Positions 24,644 through 33,600 of a stretch of DNA of 60,159 bases are shown piece by piece (within the stretch, counting starts at the first letter, position 1; each line of letters begins with the position of its first letter). The notes beneath the pieces were generated by a model. That model searched no databases. It was not told where the DNA came from and saw only the letters and a program-made list of their open reading frames with translations. Location: positions 1-60,159 of the forward strand of contig OMXI01000017.1 in NCBI GenBank assembly GCA_900314975.1. Reading direction: 5' to 3'. This stretch comes from an uncultured Eubacteriales bacterium (GTDB lineage Bacteria > Bacillota > Clostridia > Oscillospirales > Ruminococcaceae). The position numbers and the translations under genes were made by a program.

Positions 24644-27271
24644 GTGTTTACATGGAATTTTCAGTATATTTCAAAGGCAAGGCTCGCCGAAACATTTGAG
24701 CAGCTTCGGCTCAATTCGCAGACGGGCGATATACTTGTGCGCATACACACTGCGATACATATCGAGGACGAGGCTGTTGACCTTGCAAGGTTCATAGCAA
24801 AGCTCGTTCCCGGCGCGCATATTTTCGGGACAAGCACATCGGCTGTAATAAGCTGGGGCAAGCTGATACAGAACCAGTGCGTAATATCGGTGACGCAGAT
24901 GTCAAAGGGCAGGGTCAGAAAGGCTATGCTGCCCACGTTTGACCAAAGCGGTGCGCCTATCGCTGTGGATAGGCTGTGCCAGAGCGTGAAGGACGCGGTG
25001 ATAGACGACGAAACAAAGCTGATGCTGACGTTCCTTACGGGAAAGTATCTTGATGTGTACAGCTTTGTTGAGAGGTGCAACGACTTTTTCCCGGGGGTGC
25101 AGATGATAGGCGGACTTGCAAACACCTCGGAAATAAATCTGCGCAAGTTTCTTGATTCAGGCTTTGTGTTTGACGAAAACGGCTGGAGCAACAAGGGTAT
25201 CATACTTGCGGCTATCGGCGGAAGCGAGGTCGAAAGCTACAGCTCGTACGCAACGGGCGTTCAGGTAATTGGTGAGGACTGCGAGATAACCGATACATTC
25301 GGCACCTGCATACTGTCTATTGACGGCAAGGACGCGGCGGGCGAATACCGCGTAGGTATCGGCGACGAGCTTAAAACACGCCCCGAGCTGACAAATCTTT
25401 TCCCGTATGTATATTCGCAGACAAGCGATATACCTATATTTGTGCGCTTTTCGGACGATACGAGCATAGAGCAGGCTTTCCCAAGGGACAACCCGATAAA
25501 TCGGACTGCGTATGACACGCATACGAATCTGGATGTGTCCTCAAAGCGCGAGATGATAAACGCAAACCACAATGTTTCGGCGGGTAAGAAGCTCAAACGT
25601 GCGTTCATTTATGACGGAAAGATAATCTCTGACAACCGCACGCTTTTTCGGCATATCGAGAATTTTGAGAAGGCGGAGACTATTTTCGGATACTCCTGCA
25701 TAGCCCGCTCGATGATATACGCAAACTGCGTAAAGTGGGAGCTTTCCGCTTATGAAAACTCAAATATCTGCGGCTGTATAACCGAGGGCGAGATAGCACA
25801 CGTCAATGGGAAAAACACGTTTGCAAACTGCTCGTTCGTTGTGTCGGTAATAGGCGAGGAGCCTGCAACGCAGATGTACAATCCGTATGCCTTTTCGCAC
25901 ACGGACTCGCTTGCGGCGGATAACCAGGAGCTTATCGACTATCTGTACGATGTTGAGAACAAGCTTATCAAAAACGAGCGTTCGCAGGCGGCTGACAGCC
26001 TGAAGGCTTTCGTGCGCGACTGTGAGCTGAAGCTGCTGTACTCGCAGACGGAGGATATACCCAACGCGGCGGCTATGAATATGGACATCAAGCTAAAGGG
26101 CTATGACCGCATATGCATAATCAATGTGTTTGATATGTCAAGCATAAAGACGGTGTTCTCCGAACAGCTTATAGAGCTTACATACAAAAACTATGTGTCA
26201 AAGTGCGTGAGCTTTGCAAAGCGCAAAAAGTACTCGATATATCTTATCAAGGACTGGATGCTGGCTATAGGTGCGCCCTCTTATATGGTCGCGCTGTCGG
26301 AGTTCATAGAGGATATGAAAAATCTGCAGAAGGACTTGTTTGAGGTGTCGGAGGACTATATCTCGATAGTGCCGCTGTTCAGCCTTATAGACGACTGCGA
26401 CGTTGACAACACGTATCAGGCATATTATTCCATGCTGCTTGAAATGAAGCAGAAAAATATACAGTTCTACGTGCGTGATGCGCGCAGGGGCGAGCTTGAT
26501 GAGGACAGCATACGCCAGAGGTACCATATGGTGAACGTTATCAACTATGCTATCTCGCACGACAAGGTGATACCGTACTATCAGGGCATTTACGACAACG
26601 AGCAAAAGGATATCCACCATTACGAGTCGCTTATGAGGCTTGAGGACGAGAACGCAAGGGTGTACTATCCTGCGCAGTTCCTTGATGTTGCGAGGTCTTA
26701 CGGTCTGCTGTACGATACTATCTCCGAAACGATGATACGCAAGGTGTTTGCACGCTTTGAAAACGAAGAGGGAAAGAGTGTGAGCATAAATCTCGGAATA
26801 AGGGATATCAAAAACCGCGAGCTTACGGACTTTATATACGGCTTTCTTTCGACGGCAAAGCACCCCGAAAACTTTGTGTTTGAGATACTTGAAAACGAGG
26901 ATATCGACGATTACGACGGGCTTATCGCTTTTGTTGACAGGATACACGACCTGGGCGGTCTTATCTCTATTGACGATTTCGGCAGCGGATATTCCAATTT
27001 GCAGCATATTGCGAGCATACACTCGGACTATCTGAAGATAGACGGCTCTATCGTCAAAAACTGCTGTGAGGATTCGCAGTCTGCAAATCTTATCGCGCTT
27101 GTGTCGGACTGGAAAAAGCTGAGCAACAAGAGCTTTCGCATAATTGCGGAGTATGTGGAGAATCAGGACATTCAGGACCTGCTGATGAAATACGGCATCG
27201 ATTTTTCGCAGGGGTATCTTTTTTCGATGCCAAGCCCCGAATTATGTGAACCGAAACGGTCGGAGGAGTAG
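24644..27271 (+). CDS. FIST-domain sensor with EAL phosphodiesterase domain
   Basis: 875 residues from a GTG eight bases after AGGGG. Residues about 20-220 and 225-370 look like FIST and FIST_C sensor domains (GTSTSAVIS, IGGLANTSEINL, FGYSCIARSMIYAN), a soluble sensor for small ligands, perhaps amino acids. A linker region (about 440-620) precedes a C-terminal EAL domain (about 630-870). The EAL motif reads ESL-x-R, and the metal and catalytic residues appear kept: Asn in SINLG, Glu in FEILEN, DDFGSGYSN, Lys in YLKIDG, Glu in IAEYVEN, QGYLF. It should hydrolyse c-di-GMP. No membrane helix is present. The cyclase gene follows 3 bases later. Confidence 0.88.
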   Translation: MFTWNFQYISKARLAETFEQLRLNSQTGDILVRIHTAIHIEDEAVDLARFIAKLVPGAHIFGTSTSAVISWGKLIQNQCVISVTQMSKGRVRKAMLPTFDQSGAPIAVDRLCQSVKDAVIDDETKLMLTFLTGKYLDVYSFVERCNDFFPGVQMIGGLANTSEINLRKFLDSGFVFDENGWSNKGIILAAIGGSEVESYSSYATGVQVIGEDCEITDTFGTCILSIDGKDAAGEYRVGIGDELKTRPELTNLFPYVYSQTSDIPIFVRFSDDTSIEQAFPRDNPINRTAYDTHTNLDVSSKREMINANHNVSAGKKLKRAFIYDGKIISDNRTLFRHIENFEKAETIFGYSCIARSMIYANCVKWELSAYENSNICGCITEGEIAHVNGKNTFANCSFVVSVIGEEPATQMYNPYAFSHTDSLAADNQELIDYLYDVENKLIKNERSQAADSLKAFVRDCELKLLYSQTEDIPNAAAMNMDIKLKGYDRICIINVFDMSSIKTVFSEQLIELTYKNYVSKCVSFAKRKKYSIYLIKDWMLAIGAPSYMVALSEFIEDMKNLQKDLFEVSEDYISIVPLFSLIDDCDVDNTYQAYYSMLLEMKQKNIQFYVRDARRGELDEDSIRQRYHMVNVINYAISHDKVIPYYQGIYDNEQKDIHHYESLMRLEDENARVYYPAQFLDVARSYGLLYDTISETMIRKVFARFENEEGKSVSINLGIRDIKNRELTDFIYGFLSTAKHPENFVFEILENEDIDDYDGLIAFVDRIHDLGGLISIDDFGSGYSNLQHIASIHSDYLKIDGSIVKNCCEDSQSANLIALVSDWKKLSNKSFRIIAEYVENQDIQDLLMKYGIDFSQGYLFSMPSPELCEPKRSEE

Positions 27272-27274
27272 TAT

Positions 27275-29482
27275 ATGAAACGCTCGAACAAACACGAGAC
27301 CGTTATCGGTATGGTGCTTGAGGATATCTATACGGATTTCTCCAAGGAACTGATACAGAGCGTGCTTAATGCCATACCCCAGAACAAGAACATCAGACTT
27401 GTGGTGCTTGCGGGAAAGTATGACCACGGTGACGGCGAATACACCGACCACGTTTACAAAACGGTCTATAATACGATATTTAAATTAAGCGAGATGTGCG
27501 ACCTCGACGGTCTTATAATACACCTTGGCAGCATAGGCAGCCAAAGGGGTGAGAAAAAGGTCGAAATGCAGCTTGAAAGGTACAGGAGCATCCCGAAAAT
27601 CTTTATTGCGTGCAGTGCGCCCGACCTGACAACAGTTAATTATGACAATGAAACGGGCATAAGAGAGGCTGTTGATGCGCTGGTCAACGTGAACGGGCTT
27701 ACAAGGCTGTGTATGCTCGGCGGACGTGATGACAACACCGATGCACAGCTGCGCAAGGAAATATTTGCGCGCTGCCTTAAAGAAAACGGCATTGAGTTTA
27801 CCGAGCAAAACTATGTAAGCTCGTCTATGTCCGTAAACACCGAGGCGGAGGCTGCGGAGCTTTTGGATAAAAACCCGAATACACAGGCGATATTCTGCGT
27901 AAATGACGCGGCTGCAAAGGGACTTTACAACGTTATGGAGCAGCGCGGGCTTGTTCCCGGCAGGGATATACTTGTGTTCGGCTTTGACAACACCAAAATG
28001 GCGGGCGAGATGATACCCTCGCTTTCGTCGGTGGGACTTGCAGACTGCACGCTGGGGCAGAAGGCGCTGGAGCTTTTGTGTGCAAAGCTGGCGGGCGAGG
28101 ACGTAAAGTCTGCGCTTGTGCCGACAAGGCTGTACGGGCGCGAGTCGTTCCCGCACGAGATGTACGATTACAACGAGCTTGACCTGCTCAAATGCGACAG
28201 GCAGTTTATATACAGAATGTTTGACGACTGCTTTTACAGGTATAAAAGCGAAACGCGCAGCAGGGAAGATGTTGACCTCAAGCGGCTGTTTTACGAGATA
28301 ATGTCAAGACTGCTCACGGCGGTGAACCGCAGATATATGAGCATTGAGGACTACGAAAAGATATGCGGTATGGTCGACAGGTTCTTTGAAAAGGGCGCTA
28401 TGCACTATACCGACGCGGTCAAGCTGCTCAAAAGCACGGACAGGCTTCAGGCAGGTATAACAAACTCGCAGAGGTCGGTATCGGCAGGGTATATGGTCGA
28501 CAGGATCTTTCTGCGGATAAAGGACAGGACGGTCATTGCGCTGTCCGAGCAGAATATACAGGATAACGAGGGCTTTATCTCAAGCAGGGAGAACATTCAG
28601 CAGTTTCTTATCAACGGAACGGCTTACGGCGGCGCAAAGCAGGACACGATAGAAAGCATTATCAGAAATATCGATAAGCTGGGAATAAGAAATGCCGCAT
28701 TTTATATGTTTGACGAGGCGGTAGTGTACAACAGCGCAAACCCGTATATGTTCCCCGAGAACATAAATCTGCGCTGCGTGATAAAGTCGGGCGAGCTGTA
28801 TGTGGTGCCGAAGCAGCGGCAGAAAAGCACGATAAGCAGCATATTCACGCGCAGTGAGCTGCCTGTGAGGTGCAGCGGCTTCGTGGTGCTGCCTGTGTTT
28901 TACAGAGACCTTATTTACGGCGTTTTCCTTTGCGAACTGACGAATGATATCTACAACCGCGGAGAGTATCTTGCGGTGCAGCTGGGCAGAACGGTCTACC
29001 TCAACGACGAGCAGGCGGTCATTCGGCTTGCCAATACGGATGTGCTTACGGGACTTTACAACAGACGGTATTTTTACAACTACTTAAGCGGTCCTATGCT
29101 CAATAAGTTCTATCTGCTGTATCTGGATCTTGACCATTTTAAAGCGATAAACGATACTTTCAGGCACCACGTGGGTGACGAGGTGCTTATTCAGACCGCG
29201 GAGTTTATAAAGGAAAAATTCCCCGATGCGCTTTTGGCGCGCCTGGGCGGCGACGAGTTCGCGGTGATCGACTTTTACAGCACTGACGAGGAGATAAAAC
29301 GCAAGTGCGCCGAGCTTGAAAATACCGTAAAGACGGAGTTTGGGAAGTACGGCTGCGCAACGGCGCTGAGCATAGGTCTGGTATATGCCGACGGCAGCGG
29401 AGTCGATATAGACAAGCTGATACAGCAAAGTGATGCCGCAATGTACGAGGAAAAAAGAGCGCATCACACCACCAAAATATGA
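27275..29482 (+). CDS. Periplasmic-binding-like sensor with GGDEF diguanylate cyclase domain
   Basis: 735 residues; GGAGGAG precedes the ATG. Residues about 10-290 form a type 1 periplasmic-binding/LacI-like domain (GMVLEDIYTDFSKEL, IFCVNDAAAKGLYNV, LVFGFDNTKMAGEM) without a signal peptide and without a DNA-binding head, so it senses its ligand in the cytoplasm. About 300-420 is helical; about 420-570 is GAF-like. The GGDEF domain (about 590-735) has LTGLYNRRYF, LDLDHFKAIND and an intact RLGGDEF; the RxxD inhibitory site is missing, so feedback by product may be absent. It makes c-di-GMP and is encoded with the FIST-EAL hydrolase, giving two opposing, differently gated enzymes in one operon. 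Confidence 0.9.
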   Translation: MKRSNKHETVIGMVLEDIYTDFSKELIQSVLNAIPQNKNIRLVVLAGKYDHGDGEYTDHVYKTVYNTIFKLSEMCDLDGLIIHLGSIGSQRGEKKVEMQLERYRSIPKIFIACSAPDLTTVNYDNETGIREAVDALVNVNGLTRLCMLGGRDDNTDAQLRKEIFARCLKENGIEFTEQNYVSSSMSVNTEAEAAELLDKNPNTQAIFCVNDAAAKGLYNVMEQRGLVPGRDILVFGFDNTKMAGEMIPSLSSVGLADCTLGQKALELLCAKLAGEDVKSALVPTRLYGRESFPHEMYDYNELDLLKCDRQFIYRMFDDCFYRYKSETRSREDVDLKRLFYEIMSRLLTAVNRRYMSIEDYEKICGMVDRFFEKGAMHYTDAVKLLKSTDRLQAGITNSQRSVSAGYMVDRIFLRIKDRTVIALSEQNIQDNEGFISSRENIQQFLINGTAYGGAKQDTIESIIRNIDKLGIRNAAFYMFDEAVVYNSANPYMFPENINLRCVIKSGELYVVPKQRQKSTISSIFTRSELPVRCSGFVVLPVFYRDLIYGVFLCELTNDIYNRGEYLAVQLGRTVYLNDEQAVIRLANTDVLTGLYNRRYFYNYLSGPMLNKFYLLYLDLDHFKAINDTFRHHVGDEVLIQTAEFIKEKFPDALLARLGGDEFAVIDFYSTDEEIKRKCAELENTVKTEFGKYGCATALSIGLVYADGSGVDIDKLIQQSDAAMYEEKRAHHTTKI

Positions 29483-29490
29483 AATTACAG

Positions 29491-29521
29491 GAAAGGCTCG
29501 CAAAAGCGAGCTTTTCTTTTT
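29491..29521 (+). terminator. Terminator of the c-di-GMP operon
   Basis: GCTCGC-AAAA-GCGAGC hairpin with TTTTCTTTTT, 13 bases after the stop. Confidence 0.9.
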
Positions 29522-29553
29522 GTGCGCAGGGCGCAGAAAAGGGAAAGGAAATA

Positions 29554-29582
29554 TTGACTTTATCTTGGCGGGGTGCTATAAT
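29554..29582 (+). promoter_or_regulatory. Promoter giving a probable leaderless mRNA
   Basis: TTGACT, 17-base spacer, TATAAT. The predicted first base (about 29589) is only 3-4 bases before the ATG at 29593. Confidence 0.8.
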
Positions 29583-29592
29583 ATTTCTGACA

Positions 29593-30351
29593 ATGGCAAA
29601 AGCGCAAAAAAACGCAGAGCCAAATCCTTTCAGCGACAGGCGGTTGAAGCAAATGGAGTACGACGGCAAAATGCCGCAGGGCAATTACGACAGCCCGCAC
29701 AAAGATGAATATGACAAGATGGTCGAGCAGATAAAGGCGAAAAGAAAGGCTATGAGCAAGTCGATATGGACCGACGAGCCGCTTTTGAAGCCATATAAAT
29801 CTATCTGGATAGATGACGAGGAGGAGCGCGAGGAGGTGTCCCAGCCCCAGCCCGTTCAGCCTGCGGCGGAGGAACAGGCGGCAGAGCAGGTGAACGAGGC
29901 AGACCCGTTCAACGCGCATACCCCCGAGTATTACGAGCCTAACCCAGTGATAAGAGATGCAAGAAATGAGCAGCTCGCGTTCGGCGTGCAGCCCGAGCAT
30001 TACGATGAGGTCATAATGCCGTTTGTAAACGAATATTCGGTGGAGAGAAAGCTGCCCGACCAGCGCAGACACCTCAGCCGAAAGCCAAAGGCAAACGCGG
30101 CGGTGGAGTACGCTGCGAGAAACAGTGCGCCCAGGCAGGCAGCACCTGCGCAGGAACAGCAGGCAAAGCCTGTTATGCATAAAATACGCCACGAGAGGTT
30201 CTTTGACGACGAGGGCGAGCCGCTGACCAGACACGTGCCCGAGCTGAGCAAGCGCAAAAGACCGAAAATGATACCGCTGTCGCAGCGCAGACGGATAAGG
30301 CAGACGCCTGCGAACGACATAGATGCGGAAAGCTATGAGGACGATAATTGA
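29593..30351 (+). CDS. Unknown soluble, charged, low-complexity protein
   Basis: 252 residues from the ATG at 29593. An open frame continues upstream to 29479 but crosses the terminator and promoter, so that part is unlikely to be translated. No ribosome site is present; the promoter places the ATG almost at the transcript end. The protein has no membrane segment and no recognised domain. It is rich in Glu, Gln, Pro, Ala and Arg, with short patterned pieces (KSIWTDEPLLK, KSIWIDDEEE, RFFDDEGEPLTRHV) and a basic C-terminal stretch (KRKRPKMIPLSQRRRIR). It is probably largely disordered. Neighbours give no hint of function. Confidence 0.7.
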   Translation: MAKAQKNAEPNPFSDRRLKQMEYDGKMPQGNYDSPHKDEYDKMVEQIKAKRKAMSKSIWTDEPLLKPYKSIWIDDEEEREEVSQPQPVQPAAEEQAAEQVNEADPFNAHTPEYYEPNPVIRDARNEQLAFGVQPEHYDEVIMPFVNEYSVERKLPDQRRHLSRKPKANAAVEYAARNSAPRQAAPAQEQQAKPVMHKIRHERFFDDEGEPLTRHVPELSKRKRPKMIPLSQRRRIRQTPANDIDAESYEDDN

Positions 30352-30533
30352 TGTCGAAAATTGCCGAAGCTTGCTGCGGATTACAGCGGCTTTGCGAGAA
30401 CGTTTTAGTTAAACGAAAAACAAAAATAAAGTGTTAATTGTTTATAACAAATAACAACATTCTATAAACCTTGCATAAAAAGCTTGTTGTTTGGTTAAAT
30501 CGACTTTACTTTTTATAACTTTTTGCACAAAAG
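30352..30533 (+). other. Long AT-rich 3' region
   Basis: No gene seen. AT-rich spacer between the unknown protein gene and the terminator at 30534. Confidence 0.5.
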
Positions 30534-30559
30534 AGCGCCAATAAATTCGGCGCTTTTTT
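30534..30559 (+). terminator. Terminator upstream of the giant surface protein gene
   Basis: AGCGCC/GGCGCT hairpin, 9-base loop, followed by TTTTTT. Confidence 0.8.
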
Positions 30560-30572
30560 ATTTCTGCTATCG

Positions 30573-30601
30573 TTGACATTTTTGGTACAGTATTGTATAA
30601 T
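30573..30601 (+). promoter_or_regulatory. Consensus sigma-A promoter of the giant surface protein
   Basis: TTGACA, 17-base spacer, TATAAT: a full consensus promoter, about 90 bases before the start codon. Confidence 0.85.
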
Positions 30602-30692
30602 AAATTAAGATATTATTACAATGGCATTTTGTCACTTGGGGTTTGTAATAATATGGAATTATGAATTTTTTATGAAAAGGAGAGGCGATTCA

Positions 30693-33600
30693 ATGAAAAA
30701 GAGATCATTGTTCAAGCGATTGTTCAGCGGCATTGTCGCAACAGCTCTCGCAGCAACGATCTGCTTCGGTGACGGGGTGTTTAAAGACATCTTCGCAAGC
30801 GCCGTGGGCGAGGCTCAGACCGTTAATGTCAATTTCTATGACAACGGCGACCCTGCTGTCTACGATGCACACGAAAACGGCATGAGATATTTCGTGCTTG
30901 GTGCTATCGTTGACAAGGACGCAGGACCAAAGATCGCTGCAACGGCTGCGTATGAAGACCAGATCATTGCGTGGGACTGCAAGGAGATAACTCCGCAGAC
31001 AAATGCTGCATCTACTGTTGTGTTCGAAAAGTTCTACAAGAACGATATGGACCACACCAAGTTTGACAGGGATCAGCCGGAGGTTCAGTTCGATGCCGCA
31101 AAGCACAAGTTTATCACTCGTGTTTACAGGTATTGGGTGACCAGAGATGCGTACGGCAGCACTCAGCCGTCAGAGAACCCACATTCAACAAAGGGAGTTG
31201 AGCCCACTAACCTGATCGCTCCTGAGGGAACGTTCCAGGCAATGGTGCCTTACGAGGGATTCTTTACATATCACGAGCAGTCATCTGACTCGTTCCCTGA
31301 CTATATCCCGTCGAATAAGCAGAGCGGCAATACCACTACTGTTGAGTTCAACAAGCACGAGAATGAGTACTATGTAGACGTGAATTTTGCAAAGCCTACT
31401 ACTATCACATCGGACGAGTATTACTATGTTCTGGTCGAGGTAGAGCATCAGAATCACGATACTTCGTATTTCTGCTCACAGCTGGTAGCTGACAACACCA
31501 ACAAGGTCGAGCTTGTTATTCAGGATAAAGACAATAAGAACCTGAAGAAGTCCGATAATACTGTTGATCAGTATACCGGCAACGAGCCTTCGACAAAGGT
31601 AAGACTCTTCAAGGCTTCCAAGGAGTGCAATGTTGGCAACCTTCTTGCAGGCGAGAATTGCTCGGAGGTTAAAGCAGGCGACTTTGCAAAGACACAGAAG
31701 GTAGAGTTCAAGGAGCAGGTCAAGGACACTTCGAGCGATGTGACCACAAAGTACTATGAGGTCATCAACCTGCTCAAGTCTGATGAAAACGACAATTACA
31801 CCTATGAGGATATCCTGGGCAGCGGTATCTCGTTTGGTATCACCGCTGACAGATTTGCTCTTAAGGGTCATATGCAGACAAACCTCGCGGTCAACTACTT
31901 CAGAGATACGAAAGACGGACAGAACTTTGAGTGCGACCTTTCGGAACCGTCTGCGGGCGACCATTTCATAGCATATTTTGCAGAGCTTTCCGATCCTACC
32001 GATATCGCTGATGATGCGGACGGTACTATCACCATAGGCAATACAAAGAGACCCGGCGTTATGCACGTTGATCTGAACAATATCAACCGTGTGAAATTCA
32101 CAGGCGGCGGAGACCAGTGGTTCGGCAGCCTGAGCGAGTCCAGCATGCCGGCAGCGGATATAAAGGGCAATGTTGTTGATCCGACTATCCGGCAGATGCA
32201 GGCAATGTCCAATCTGCTTGCTTCCAAGAATGCGAATATAACTCCTTATCTTGACGGAACAAGGTATGTTATTGATTCGCGTGACTATCCTGATGATGCG
32301 ACCATCTATGTAGACGCTGACGCGCTTGTCAAGGATAACAGGAACTGCGACGTCGAGTTCTTCAAGAAGGAAAATCAGACGATAGTTATGAATTTCAAGA
32401 ACACCAAGAATGTTCATGTAAATTCGTACAACGTTAATTATGTAAAGGATGGCGAGCTTAAAACTATCGGTTCGGCTACATCGGACGGTCTGGAAGTTGA
32501 CGAGCAGGTAATGAGAAAGATCGTTTGGAACTTCAACAGCTGCTATAACACTGATGAAGAGTTCAAGGCTAACAACGATCCCTGCGTTGAGATATCCAAT
32601 ACCGCAGGTACATTCCTTATTCCTAATCCGACGACTGTTACACATATGACAGGTACATCTTCGGGCTGGATAATGACAGCAGGATACTTTGAGAATACAT
32701 CGGGTGAGTGGCACTTCCCATATCACAAGATGAAGCCATATGAGGCTCCGAAGAGCACATCTGTTGTTGTTTCAAAGAGAGCTATCACAGGCGATAAGGA
32801 GCTTAAGGGCGCTACTATCCAGATCGTTGATAAGGTAACAGGCAAGAATATCGGCGACACTATCTGGGAGAGCCTTGTTAATGTTAATGAGGGCGTTGAG
32901 GCACTTACTGCTGATATAGGCGGTCTCAAGGACGTTAAATACGGTATACAGTGGACATCCGGCGACACTGAAAAGACTATCGTGCTCAGAGACGGTTCGT
33001 ACACTCTCAAGGAGTTCGGTGATGAGTTCGTTTCTGGCGGCGCTACATACAGCGTTGTAACATCTTCCGTTGACTTTGAAATAATGAACGGACAGATCAC
33101 AAAGACTCCGAAGGCTGTTACCGAGGCTGACGGCGGCTCTATCAAGTATGATGATAAAACCAATACTATTATAATAAGAGACGCACAGAAGGGCGGCCCG
33201 ACAAAGACCTATGTAAATATCAACAAGACTGATATCACAGGTCAGAAGGAGCTTAACGGCGCAACTCTTACAGTTTACAAGAAGGACGGCGAAACGCTGA
33301 CCAAGGTAGACGACGAGAACAATCCTTGGACATCCAAGGACGGCAAGCAGCTTTCACTCGCACTTGAGGACGGCACTTATGTCCTCAGAGAAACAGGCGA
33401 CGAGGTAACAGACGCTGACGGCAAGACCTATAAGGTAATGTCAACTGACGTTGAGTTCACCGTTGCAGACGGCACAGTTACAAGCACTGCGGCAAAGAGC
33501 AGCTTCACAGAGCTTGCTGGCAAGGAAGGCGCAGTACTCGAAAATGACGCAGCATCAGGCGAGTATACACTCACTATCTGCGACGCTGCAAACACCACAC

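Noticed and set aside
26198-27022. 274-codon minus-strand frame opposite the EAL domain
   Set aside because: Antisense shadow of a domain with intact catalytic motifs; no start signal.
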